A stretch of 64,000 nt of DNA from positions 2,728,001 to 2,792,000 of the forward strand of contig OY969553.1 of NCBI GenBank assembly GCA_963700925.1, written 5' to 3'. The notes beneath the pieces are model-generated. The model had not been told where the DNA came from. It was given only the letters and a program-made list of their open reading frames with translations, and searched no databases. The first letter of the stretch is position 1. Each line of letters begins with the position of its first letter. Position numbers and translations under genes: made by a program. Below, one piece after another: positions 25,712 through 33,012 of this stretch. This DNA is from CAWJMD01 sp963700925. Lineage in GTDB: Bacteria; Actinomycetota; Actinomycetes; Actinomycetales; CAWJMD01.

Positions 25712-27286
25712 GTGACCGAGCGCGAGGGGACCGGCGACGTCGGACCAGGCCGGGTCGACCTGCCGCGCATCGAGCGGGCCGTCCGCGAGATCCTGCTCGC
25801 CGTCGGCGAGGACCCCGAGCGTGACGGCCTGCTGCAAACGCCTGCGCGAGTAGCGCGTTCGTACGCCGAGATCTTCGCCGGCATCTCGATGAAGCCCGAG
25901 GACGTGCTGCGCACGACCTTCGACCTGGGGCACGACGAGATGATCGTGATCAAGGACATCGAGGTGTTCTCCACGTGCGTGCCGAGCAAGCAGCACGTCA
26001 ACGCAGTGGGCGGGAGCAAGTCGGCGGCGAACGTCAGGCTCGGTGACCGTCTCTGGACACTGGTCGACGGCCGTGTCGAGCAGACAGAGGTCACGCGGGT
26101 GAGTTCGCGGAAGGCCAGGGACATCGTCGAAGTCGTCACGGAGAAGGGCTCCTTCACGGTCACTCCCGACCATCCCTTGGCGACGCCGGACGGATGGCGC
26201 GAGGCGCAGGACGTCGAAGGCAGCCTCGTGGAGTGGACGCCCCCACGGAAGCTCTGTCGCCAGAGGCCCCAGCTGACGACGGGATACGACTTCGGGTACA
26301 TGGTTGGGGCGGCTTGTGCGGACGGCACCGTTGGCCGCAACTACGTCTCGTTGGTCGTGAACGACCTGTTGTTCGCCAAGAAGTTCGCCTTCGCGCTGTA
26401 CGACTCGACTGGACTGGACGCGCGCATCGAACCCTGCTCGCGCTTGTCCGGCTTCACGGGTCGTGACACAGCGGGAAGCCGTGTTCGCGTCGTCTCGTCC
26501 TACCTTGCAGATCTGTTGCGACAGTATGTGGGCGGGGATGCCCATCACATGCGCCAGAGGTTTCCTCGGGTCGTCCTCAAGGACGTCGCGACCTTCTCCG
26601 GCTTCCTCGACGGATACGTCGACGGCGACGGCTGCCCCGTCAAGAATGCCAACGGCAGGGTGATTACGAGCGCCAACTCGCCGTTCCTGGCGGATCTCGC
26701 ACGAATCATTGGGGCGCGCTTCACTCCCCGTGCAGACACCCGCTCCGCCTTGTACGTTGCCGACAGCTGGCTGCGCAAGCACGGCTTCCGCCAGGAGGAC
26801 CACCGGACTGATCTGGTGGAGTCGGAGTGGGCGAAGGTGCAGCAGGTGCGGCGGCTGTCGGCCTCAGGGGCCAAGCCGTTCACCGTCTACAGCTTCCAGT
26901 GCGAGCCCCACCCCACCTTTCTCATCAGCGGTCATCTGACCCACAACTGCGAACATCATCTCGTGCCCTTCCACGGCGAGGCGCACATCGGCTACATCCC
27001 GTCCGTCGAGGGAAAGATCTCCGGACTGAGCAAGTTCGCGCGTCTGGTCGAGGTGTTCGCCCGCCGTCCCCAAGTGCAGGAGCGGCTCACGACGCAGATC
27101 GCCGACTCGCTGATGGAGCTGCTCGAGCCACGGGGCGTCATCGTCGTTCTCGAGTGCGAGCACCTCTGCATGTCGATGCGGGGGGTGCGCAAGCCTGGTG
27201 CCCGGACGGTGACCTCCGCGATGCGCGGCCAGATGCGCGACCCCGCCACGCGCGCCGAGGCGCTCAGCCTCATCCTGAAGCGGTGA
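25712..27286 (+). CDS. folE: GTP cyclohydrolase I containing an intein
   Basis: GTG at 25712 opens a 524-residue precursor. Removing the intein (residues 89-412) leaves a normal 200-residue FolE, which turns GTP into dihydroneopterin triphosphate, the first folate step. The N-extein ends '...IEVFST' and the C-extein begins 'CEHHLVPFHG'. That Cys413 is both the +1 splicing nucleophile and a zinc ligand of the active site, so no active enzyme can form before splicing. The second zinc Cys is in 'ECEHLCMSM'. The gene begins 8 bases after ftsH and overlaps folP by GTGA. The stretch inside the intein is less GC-extreme than the flanks. Confidence 0.95.
   Translation: MTEREGTGDVGPGRVDLPRIERAVREILLAVGEDPERDGLLQTPARVARSYAEIFAGISMKPEDVLRTTFDLGHDEMIVIKDIEVFSTCVPSKQHVNAVGGSKSAANVRLGDRLWTLVDGRVEQTEVTRVSSRKARDIVEVVTEKGSFTVTPDHPLATPDGWREAQDVEGSLVEWTPPRKLCRQRPQLTTGYDFGYMVGAACADGTVGRNYVSLVVNDLLFAKKFAFALYDSTGLDARIEPCSRLSGFTGRDTAGSRVRVVSSYLADLLRQYVGGDAHHMRQRFPRVVLKDVATFSGFLDGYVDGDGCPVKNANGRVITSANSPFLADLARIIGARFTPRADTRSALYVADSWLRKHGFRQEDHRTDLVESEWAKVQQVRRLSASGAKPFTVYSFQCEPHPTFLISGHLTHNCEHHLVPFHGEAHIGYIPSVEGKISGLSKFARLVEVFARRPQVQERLTTQIADSLMELLEPRGVIVVLECEHLCMSMRGVRKPGARTVTSAMRGQMRDPATRAEALSLILKR
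25976..26947 (+). mobile_element. LAGLIDADG homing-endonuclease intein inside folE
   Basis: This 324-residue in-frame insertion has all the marks of a full-size intein. It begins with Cys1 ('CVPSKQHVNAVGG'), contains a block-B 'TVTPDHPLATPDGW' with the conserved T-x-x-H, and ends 'FLISGHLTHN' with penultimate His, terminal Asn and +1 Cys. Two dodecapeptide motifs, 'YMVGAACADG' (precursor residues 196-205) and 'FLDGYVDGDG' (298-307), keep their catalytic Asp, so the endonuclease may be active and the element mobile. It sits at the most conserved point of FolE. Confidence 0.95.
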
Positions 27287-28626
27287 GCCCGCCGGACAGG
27301 CGCTCCACCGGCGACCTCACGGCCGCGGCCAGCGGACGCTGCCTCGTGATGGGCGTCGTCAACGTGACCCCTGACTCGTTCAGCGACGGGGGTGAGTGGT
27401 TCGAGCCCGACGCGGCCATCGCGCACGGGCTCGACCTGCTGGCCGAGGGTGCCGACCTGCTCGACGTGGGCGGGGAGTCGACCCGTCCGGGTGCCTCGCG
27501 AGTGCCTGAGGACGAGGAGCGCCGAAGGGTGCTGCCGGTCGTCCAGACCCTCGCCGACGCCGGCGCCACGGTGAGCATCGACACGATGCGGGCGTCGGTG
27601 GCTGAGGCGGCCCTGGCCGCGGGCGCGGCGATGGTCAACGACGTCAGCGGCGGGCTGGCCGACCCGGCACTCCCGAGCCTGGTCGCCGAGGCGGGCGTGC
27701 CGTACGTGGCGATGCACTGGCGCGGACACAGCGACCGGATGGACGACCTCGCGCAGTACGACGACGTGGTGGCCGACGTGGCCGCCGAGCTCGCGCAGCG
27801 CGCCGATGCGCTTCTCGCGGTGGGCATCTCGTCCGACCGCCTGGTGCTTGACCCGGGGTTGGGCTTCGCCAAGACCGGTGACCACAACTGGCGGCTGCTG
27901 GGTCACCTGGACGCGATCACGGCGCTCGGGTTCCCGGTGCTGGTCGGCGCGTCACGCAAGCGGTTCCTGGGTCATCTGCTGGCAGGGGCGGACGGGAAGC
28001 CCGCCAGTGCGTCCGACCGCGACCGGGCGACCGCCGCCACGTCGGCCCTCGCCGCGGCGGCCGGCGCCTGGTGCGTTCGCGTCCACGACGTCGCGTCGTC
28101 CGCCGACGCGGTGCGGGTCGCTGCAGCGTGGACCGAACAGTCAGACCCTCGACCCGTCCAGCCCGGTCCTCGGTCTGACACAACGAAGGGGTTCACCCAA
28201 CAGTCAGACGCTCGACCTGCGCAGGCCGGTCCTCGGTCTGACGTGGCGGAGGGGGAGGACCGGATCGAGCTCATCGGTCTGCGGGCGACCGGCCACCACG
28301 GGGTGTTCGAGTTCGAGCGCCGGGACGGGCAGGAGTTCGTGGTCGACGTCGTCCTGCACGTCGACGTTCGAGCGGCCGCCGCCAGCGACGACCTGTCCCA
28401 CACGGTCCACTACGGCGAGCTCGCGGAGCGGGTACATGCCGTCATCACGGGCGAGCCGGTCGATCTCATCGAGACTCTCGCCGAGAGAGTGGCCGAGGTC
28501 TGCCTCCGGCCGCCAGGGGTCAAGGCCGTCGACGTGGCCGTGCACAAGCCGCAGGCCCCCGTCACCGTGGCGTTCGGTGATGTCGTGGTGCGCGTGCACA
28601 GGCGGCGCCCAGGGGCACGGCCATGA
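27283..28626 (+). CDS. folP-folB: Fused dihydropteroate synthase-dihydroneopterin aldolase
   Basis: GTG at 27283 overlaps the folE stop. The single 447-residue frame holds FolP (about 15-285), with 'MGVVNVTPDSFSDGG', 'DVGGESTRPGA' and 'VGASRKRFLG', and then FolB (about 325-440), with 'IELIGLRATGHHGVFEFER' and catalytic 'HKPQAPV'. FolP joins p-aminobenzoate to the pterin; FolB makes the hydroxymethyl pterin. They are normally separate proteins. Here residues 286-320 form a linker encoded by two in-frame copies of a palindromic repeat that read QSDPRPVQPGPRSD and QSDARPAQAGPRSD. The frame is unbroken and both domains look complete, so a bifunctional protein is likely. It overlaps folK by ATGA. 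Confidence 0.9.
   Translation: MSPPDRRSTGDLTAAASGRCLVMGVVNVTPDSFSDGGEWFEPDAAIAHGLDLLAEGADLLDVGGESTRPGASRVPEDEERRRVLPVVQTLADAGATVSIDTMRASVAEAALAAGAAMVNDVSGGLADPALPSLVAEAGVPYVAMHWRGHSDRMDDLAQYDDVVADVAAELAQRADALLAVGISSDRLVLDPGLGFAKTGDHNWRLLGHLDAITALGFPVLVGASRKRFLGHLLAGADGKPASASDRDRATAATSALAAAAGAWCVRVHDVASSADAVRVAAAWTEQSDPRPVQPGPRSDTTKGFTQQSDARPAQAGPRSDVAEGEDRIELIGLRATGHHGVFEFERRDGQEFVVDVVLHVDVRAAAASDDLSHTVHYGELAERVHAVITGEPVDLIETLAERVAEVCLRPPGVKAVDVAVHKPQAPVTVAFGDVVVRVHRRRPGARP
28138..28179 (+). repeat. Dispersed palindromic repeat, copy 1 (coding, in folP-folB linker)
   Basis: A 42-bp element with 8-bp terminal arms GTCAGACC/GGTCTGAC, read in frame as QSDPRPVQPGPRSD. It matches copy 2 at 37 of 42 bases and the reverse complement of the intergenic copy at 52829 at 36 of 42. 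Confidence 0.85.
28201..28242 (+). repeat. Dispersed palindromic repeat, copy 2 (coding, in folP-folB linker)
   Basis: The second 42-bp copy, 63 bases (21 codons) after copy 1, so the reading frame is preserved. It is read as QSDARPAQAGPRSD. The 21 bases between copies encode TTKGFTQ. Confidence 0.85.
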
Positions 28627-29159
28627 CGCGAGCCGTCCCTGCCACCCCGGTGGTGCTCGCGATGGGCAGCAACCTGGGAGACCGGGTGGCGACGCTGCGC
28701 TCGGCGGTGAGGGCACTGCGAAGGGTGGACGGGCTCGCGGTCGAGCGACTGTCACCAGTCGTGGAGACCGACCCCGTCGGCGGGCCCGCGCAGGATGACT
28801 ACCTCAATGCCGTCGTGACCGGACGGACGACACTGCCCGCGCACGAACTCCTCGCAGCGTGTCAGCGGGTCGAGCTCGACCACGAGCGCGTGCGTGAAAT
28901 CCATTGGGGACCAAGGACTCTCGACATCGACATCATCGTCTACGGGACTACGGTGAGTGATGACCCAGAGCTCACGCTTCCGCATCCGCGCGCGCACCAG
29001 CGGGCATTCGTGCTCGAACCGTGGCTGCAGGTCGACCCCGACGCGGTGCTGCCCGGACCGGATGGGGGACCAGTGACGGAGCTGCTGGCAGCAGCTGATG
29101 ACCGCACCGGACTGCGGAGTCGCCCGGACATCGACCTGCACGCCGAAGAGGAATCGTGA
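28623..29159 (+). CDS. folK: 2-amino-4-hydroxy-6-hydroxymethyldihydropteridine diphosphokinase
   Basis: ATG at 28623 overlaps the folP-folB stop by 4 bases, giving 178 residues. It transfers pyrophosphate from ATP to hydroxymethyl-dihydropterin, making the FolP substrate. The N-terminal 'LAMGSNLGDR' and the signature 'WGPRTLDIDIIVYG' with the two metal-binding Asp residues are both present, followed by 'LPHPRAHQRAFVLEPW'. With folE and folP-folB this completes the core pterin branch in one operon. It overlaps the DUF3180 gene by GTGA. Confidence 0.95.
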   Translation: MTRAVPATPVVLAMGSNLGDRVATLRSAVRALRRVDGLAVERLSPVVETDPVGGPAQDDYLNAVVTGRTTLPAHELLAACQRVELDHERVREIHWGPRTLDIDIIVYGTTVSDDPELTLPHPRAHQRAFVLEPWLQVDPDAVLPGPDGGPVTELLAAADDRTGLRSRPDIDLHAEEES

Positions 29160-29614
29160 CCGCTTCTCGCCCAAGGACTCTGGTCCTCCTGGCCACGCTG
29201 GCCACCCTGCTCGGCTTCGTCGCCGTCCGACTCTGGGAGAGCTCCGGCGGTGGGTCACTGCCCCTGCCCTGGACGGCCGTCGTCGCGATGGCGGCGATCG
29301 CCGTGTCGGTGCTGGCCCTCGCCTGGCCGGTCCGCCGCTGGAACCACGGCAGGCGCGACCGTGCGCTCGACCCGCTGCGCGCCGCGCGAGCCGCGGTGAT
29401 GGCCAAGGCTGCGAGCCACTGCGGTGCGCTCGTGTCGGGCTGGTACCTCGGCCAGGCCCTCGTGCTGGTCTCGGACCTGGGGATCGAGCCGCGCAGGGAC
29501 CGTTTTGTGCTGGCTGTTGTCGCCGTGGCCGCGGCCTTCGTCGTGGTCGCGGCCGGGCTGGTGGCGGAGCACTGGTGCCGGCTGCCGGACGACCAGGCTG
29601 ACGACGAGGACTGA
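29156..29614 (+). CDS. DUF3180 membrane protein
   Basis: A 152-residue protein with four predicted membrane helices (about 7-25, 38-58, 80-102 with 'HCGALVSGWYLGQALVLV', and 116-138) and an acidic C-terminus. DUF3180 proteins sit directly after folK in many actinobacteria, as here with a 4-base overlap. Function is unknown; the constant position suggests co-expression with the folate operon rather than a proven role in it. It is the last gene before a terminator-like hairpin. Confidence 0.85.
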   Translation: MTASRPRTLVLLATLATLLGFVAVRLWESSGGGSLPLPWTAVVAMAAIAVSVLALAWPVRRWNHGRRDRALDPLRAARAAVMAKAASHCGALVSGWYLGQALVLVSDLGIEPRRDRFVLAVVAVAAAFVVVAAGLVAEHWCRLPDDQADDED

Positions 29615-29649
29615 CTCGGCAGCTCCTCGGTCGGTGTGACCGCGGTGGT

Positions 29650-29672
29650 GGGGGCGACGATGCTTCGCCCCC
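29650..29672 (+). terminator. Hairpin ending the folate operon
   Basis: GGGGGCGA (29650-29657) pairs perfectly with TCGCCCCC (29665-29672) around a 7-base loop, 35 bases after the DUF3180 stop. There is no U-tract, which is common in high-GC actinobacteria. Confidence 0.55.
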
Positions 29673-29712
29673 CGTCGTGCAGCCGCGCCTCTCTCCACGC
29701 CCATTCCGCCAC

Positions 29713-29739
29713 CCGTCCGGACTCCAGCGTGTAACGAAT
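29713..29739 (+). promoter_or_regulatory. Candidate ECF (SigK-like) autoregulatory promoter
   Basis: CCGTCC at 29713-29718 and ACGAAT at 29734-29739, 15 bases apart, precede the sigma-factor gene. The mycobacterial SigK consensus, as I recall it, is CCATCC-N16/17-CCGAAT, which is close. A similar ACCCGTCCGGAACTC string lies at 35640 before the first lipase gene. Confidence 0.35.
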
Positions 29740-29764
29740 GCCGGTCGTGCGACATGTGCAGGCA

Positions 29765-30325
29765 ATGACCACGTCCGAGGCGGAGCTGCGAGCGCTCGTC
29801 GCGCGAGCGCGGGAGTCGGATCCGGATGCCTGGGAGGCGCTCTACCGGCGTGCCTACCCCCGGTTGTTCGCCTACGCGCGCCGCCGACTCGCGACCGAGG
29901 CACAGGCGGAGGATGCGGTGAGCGAGGCGATGACCCGGGCGATGCACCACATCGGCGACTTCACGTGGTCAGGCAGCGGGATCGACGGATGGTTGTTCGG
30001 GATTGCCCGCAATGTGGTCTATGAGACCTACCGCGAGTCGGCGCACTCGACGCCCACCGATCCGGCCGCGCTCGTCTCCCGAGCCACTCCCAGTGGTGGT
30101 GACCCGCTCGACCGGCTGGTGTCGGACGAGGAGAGCCGCCTGCTGCGTGCCGCGTTCGACCGGCTGACCGCCGGCGACCGTGAGCTCCTCGAGCTGCGCG
30201 TCGTCGTCGGGCTCGACGCGAGCCAGGTGGGTGCCGTGACGGGGCAGCGTCCCGGCGCCGTCCGGACGGCGCAGTCGCGTGCACTCAAGCGGCTACGAGG
30301 CGAGTACGAGGGGCTGTTGACGTGA
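29765..30325 (+). CDS. ECF-family RNA polymerase sigma factor
   Basis: ATG at 29765 gives 186 residues; an in-frame ATG at 29738 would overlap the putative promoter. Region 2 (about 22-95) includes 'YPRLFAYARRRLATEAQAEDAVSEAM' and 'GWLFGIARNVVYETYR'. Region 4 (about 130-185) has 'RELLELRVVVGLDASQVGAV' and a helix-turn-helix ending 'RTAQSRALKRLRGEY'. It should direct polymerase to a small regulon, possibly including itself, the next gene and the DUF4394 gene. It overlaps the following membrane-anchored protein by GTGA, the usual sigma/anti-sigma pairing. Confidence 0.9.
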   Translation: MTTSEAELRALVARARESDPDAWEALYRRAYPRLFAYARRRLATEAQAEDAVSEAMTRAMHHIGDFTWSGSGIDGWLFGIARNVVYETYRESAHSTPTDPAALVSRATPSGGDPLDRLVSDEESRLLRAAFDRLTAGDRELLELRVVVGLDASQVGAVTGQRPGAVRTAQSRALKRLRGEYEGLLT

Positions 30326-30927
30326 ACGGTGAGAAGCCCAGCGACGAGGAGGAACTGAGCAGATTGGCCGCCGCCCTCGGGTATGACCCTGAACGCGAGC
30401 CACCGCCCAGCCGGGTGGCTGCTCTGCGTGGGGCTGCGGAAGAGCTGCGCCGCGGACGGCGGGCGGAGGGGTCCTCGCTGTCGCGGCGCCGCCGATCCGG
30501 TGGTGGCACGCCCACCCGTCTGCCGCGCCGTCGTGACCTGTTGATCGGCGGGATGGCCGCTTCGGTCGGGGCCGCGGCGGGAGTCGGTGGGCGCGAGCTG
30601 CTGTCCGGTGACCCGCCGGTGGCGCCACCGACCGAGGTGATCGCCTTCGTCGGGGCGCCGTCGGGCGTGCAGTCCGACGCGCGGCTGATCAACCACACCT
30701 GGGGAACGGAGCTGCTGCTCGACGTCTCCGGGCTGCCCGACGGCGACACCTACCGGATCGAGTACGTGTCGCCGTCGGGCGAGATCACCGGTGCCGGCTC
30801 GTTCCTCAGCGTCTCCGCGACGGTGATGAAGTGCCGCTTCAACGCCGCCCCGCTGCGTGCCGGCGTCGCCGCGATCAGCGTCGTCGGGCCCCAGGGCGAG
30901 GAGGTGATGCGGGCCGACCTCGCCTGA
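30322..30927 (+). CDS. Membrane-anchored anti-sigma-like protein
   Basis: GTG at 30322, overlapping the sigma gene, gives 201 residues. About 70 charged cytosolic residues precede 'LPRRRDLLIGGMAASVGAAAG', a single membrane segment (about 72-92) that could also be read as a twin-arginine signal. The outer domain of about 105 residues ends 'GPQGEEVMRADLA' and looks like a small beta-sandwich. I do not see a zinc-binding anti-sigma motif (H-x3-C-x2-C). The role as anti-sigma factor is inferred from coupling and topology. It could instead be an exported protein of unknown function. Confidence 0.7.
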   Translation: MNGEKPSDEEELSRLAAALGYDPEREPPPSRVAALRGAAEELRRGRRAEGSSLSRRRRSGGGTPTRLPRRRDLLIGGMAASVGAAAGVGGRELLSGDPPVAPPTEVIAFVGAPSGVQSDARLINHTWGTELLLDVSGLPDGDTYRIEYVSPSGEITGAGSFLSVSATVMKCRFNAAPLRAGVAAISVVGPQGEEVMRADLA

Positions 30928-31000
30928 AGGTCTCACCTCGGCAATCAGCTCGACCTCATCACACCTCACCTCAACACAGTGGATCAACTAGGAGTGCACC

Positions 31001-31867
31001 ATGGGCAAGGCCAAGACCACCCTCATCGCGGCAGCTGCCGCAGCGACTCTTGCGGCCGGCTCTGCAGCTGCGACCGCCACGGCCTCGAGCGGGAACCACG
31101 ACCGGAACGGCGATCTCTTCGCTGTCGGCCTGGCCAATGGCGGGACCAGGCTCGTCGCGTTCGAGACAGACTCGCCCAACAAGGTGCGCACCATCGGCGC
31201 CGTCACAGGCCTCTCCGGCGACACTTCGCTGGTCGGCATCGACTACCGCGTGCAGGACGGAAAGCTTTACGGCGTCGGTGACAACGGCGGGATCTACACG
31301 CTGAGTACCAAGACCGCGAGGGCGACCGCTGAGGCGCGTCCACGCCTGCCGCTCGACGGAAGCAGCGCCTATGGCGTCGACTTCAACCCTGCGGCCGACG
31401 CTCTTCGGGTGATCACCGCCCAGGGCGTGAACCTGCGGCAGCCCTTCGCCGTGCCCTCGGCGACGGTGGTCGACACTGCACTCACACGTCCGGCTGTCGC
31501 GCCGGCCACCGGCGTCGTGCCGGCCACCGGTTTGGCCGGGGCCGCCTACACGAACAACGACCTCGACGCGACGAGCGCGACAACCCTGTTCGACATCGAT
31601 ACCGAGCGTGACCAGGTGACCATTCAGGCGCCTGCGAACTCGGGAACCACCTCTGCGACAGGGGCTCTCGGAGTCGACTTCGCCACCGAGACGGGCTTCG
31701 ACATCTACAGCAACGTCCGCAACGGCAGGACGGTCTCGCTCTCGGCCTTCGCCGTCAGCAACGGCAACCTGTACGAGATCGACCTTCTCAGTGGCGCAGC
31801 GGACAGCGCGGGCCGGCTCGGCAGCCGCAGCGTCACCGACATCGCGATTCCTCTCGGTCAGCGCTGA
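31001..31867 (+). CDS. Secreted DUF4394 protein
   Basis: ATG at 31001 follows AGGAG and gives 288 residues. A Sec signal (about 5-28, Ala-rich) is followed by a beta-propeller-like DUF4394 domain, with 'DLFAVGLANGGTRLVAFETDSP', 'LVGIDYRVQDGKLYGVGDNGGIYTL', 'YGVDFNPAADALRVI' and 'AAYTNNDLDATSATTLFDID' in the family order. DUF4394 proteins are extracellular and uncharacterised. Its position 73 bases after the sigma/anti-sigma pair makes it the likely regulon target. A hairpin was not seen after it; the next gene converges from the other strand. Confidence 0.85.
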   Translation: MGKAKTTLIAAAAAATLAAGSAAATATASSGNHDRNGDLFAVGLANGGTRLVAFETDSPNKVRTIGAVTGLSGDTSLVGIDYRVQDGKLYGVGDNGGIYTLSTKTARATAEARPRLPLDGSSAYGVDFNPAADALRVITAQGVNLRQPFAVPSATVVDTALTRPAVAPATGVVPATGLAGAAYTNNDLDATSATTLFDIDTERDQVTIQAPANSGTTSATGALGVDFATETGFDIYSNVRNGRTVSLSAFAVSNGNLYEIDLLSGAADSAGRLGSRSVTDIAIPLGQR

Positions 31868-31882
31868 CGGCCGACGTGGTGG

Positions 31883-32977
31883 CTACAGCCAGCCGTTGCG
31901 CTTGAACCCCCGGTAGAGCAGCAGCGACAAGACGACCATCAGCGACATGGCCATGGGATAGCCCAGCTTCCAGTCGATCTCGGGCATGTACTTGAAGTTC
32001 ATGCCGTAGACACCGGCGATCAGCGTGCAGACGGCTGCGATCGCCACGTACGCGCTGATCCGGCGCATGTCGGCGTTCTGGCGCATGGTCACCTGTGCGA
32101 GGTTCGACGACAGCGCGCTGTCGAGCAGCTCGTTCATCGAGAGGATCTGCTCGTGCGCGCGGGCGACGTGGTCGTTGACGTCCCTGAAGAACTCGGCGAT
32201 GCGAGGGTCGATGCCTTTCACCGTGCCGGCGGCCAGCTCGGTGGTCGCCGGCACGAGTGACTCGACTGCGCGCCGGAACTCCAGCACCTCACGCTTGAGC
32301 TTGTAGATCCGCTCGGTGGGCTGGGCCGAGCTGCTGGAGAAGACCTGGTTCTCGATCTCGTCCACGTCCTCCTCGAGCGCGGCCGCAGCCGGGGCGTAGC
32401 CGTCAACCACGCGGTCGACCACCGCGTACAGCACGGCGGCAGGCCCGACGGCGAGCAGGTCGGGCCTGGCCTCGAGGTCGGCCCGAACCTCGTGCAGCGC
32501 TCCGGCCACGCCGTGCCGCACGGTCACCACGAAGTCGGGACCCACGAACAGCATCAGCTCGCCGGTCTCGATCAGCTCCTCCTCGTCGAGGTAGTGCACC
32601 GTCTTCAGGACGAGGAAGAGCGTGTCGCCGTACCGTTCGAGCTTCGGACGCTGGTGCGCGTGCAGGGCGTCTTCGACCGGCAGCGGATGGAGGTCGAACT
32701 CGTCCGCAACCCGTTGCAGCGACTCACCATCCGGCTCGTGCAGCCCGATCCAGACGAAGCCGTCCTCGACCTCGCGTGCCGAGGTGAGCGCCGTTTCGAG
32801 CGCGACCTCGCCAGCCCTCTTGGACCCCTTCGAGTACACCGCGCAGTTCACGATGGCGTCGGCAAGGTCCTTGCCGCTGTGCAGTGCCCGGCGCGGGTGC
32901 ACGAGGTCGACCTGTGCACGCCGGCGACGACGGGCGAGGCCGGCTGCCCTGGGGCCCAGTCGCTCCGAGGTGCTCAT
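31883..32977 (-). CDS. corA: CorA-type magnesium/cobalt transporter
   Basis: A 364-residue CorA channel subunit. It has a large N-terminal cytosolic funnel domain (about 1-285), a long stalk helix, and two C-terminal membrane helices. The first ends with the ion-selectivity motif 'YGMNF' (in 'IAGVYGMNFKYMPEID', an intact GMN), the second near 340-358. The C-terminus 'RGFKRNGWL' is typical. It imports magnesium as a pentamer. It is transcribed alone on the minus strand, ending 15 bases from the DUF4394 stop. Confidence 0.93.
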   Translation of the reverse strand: MSTSERLGPRAAGLARRRRRAQVDLVHPRRALHSGKDLADAIVNCAVYSKGSKRAGEVALETALTSAREVEDGFVWIGLHEPDGESLQRVADEFDLHPLPVEDALHAHQRPKLERYGDTLFLVLKTVHYLDEEELIETGELMLFVGPDFVVTVRHGVAGALHEVRADLEARPDLLAVGPAAVLYAVVDRVVDGYAPAAAALEEDVDEIENQVFSSSSAQPTERIYKLKREVLEFRRAVESLVPATTELAAGTVKGIDPRIAEFFRDVNDHVARAHEQILSMNELLDSALSSNLAQVTMRQNADMRRISAYVAIAAVCTLIAGVYGMNFKYMPEIDWKLGYPMAMSLMVVLSLLLYRGFKRNGWL

Positions 32978-33012
32978 GCGACCAGTGTGCTCCTACCGCC
33001 CGCGCGGGCCCA

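Noticed and set aside
25976..26947. Foreign gene inserted out of frame in folE
   Set aside because: The insertion is in frame and has complete splicing motifs at both ends, so it is an intein rather than a disrupting gene.
27283..28626. Sequencing error or frameshift joining folP and folB
   Set aside because: The two repeat copies are 63 bases apart and both read in the same frame, the join is in frame with complete domains on each side, and the frame is clean throughout.
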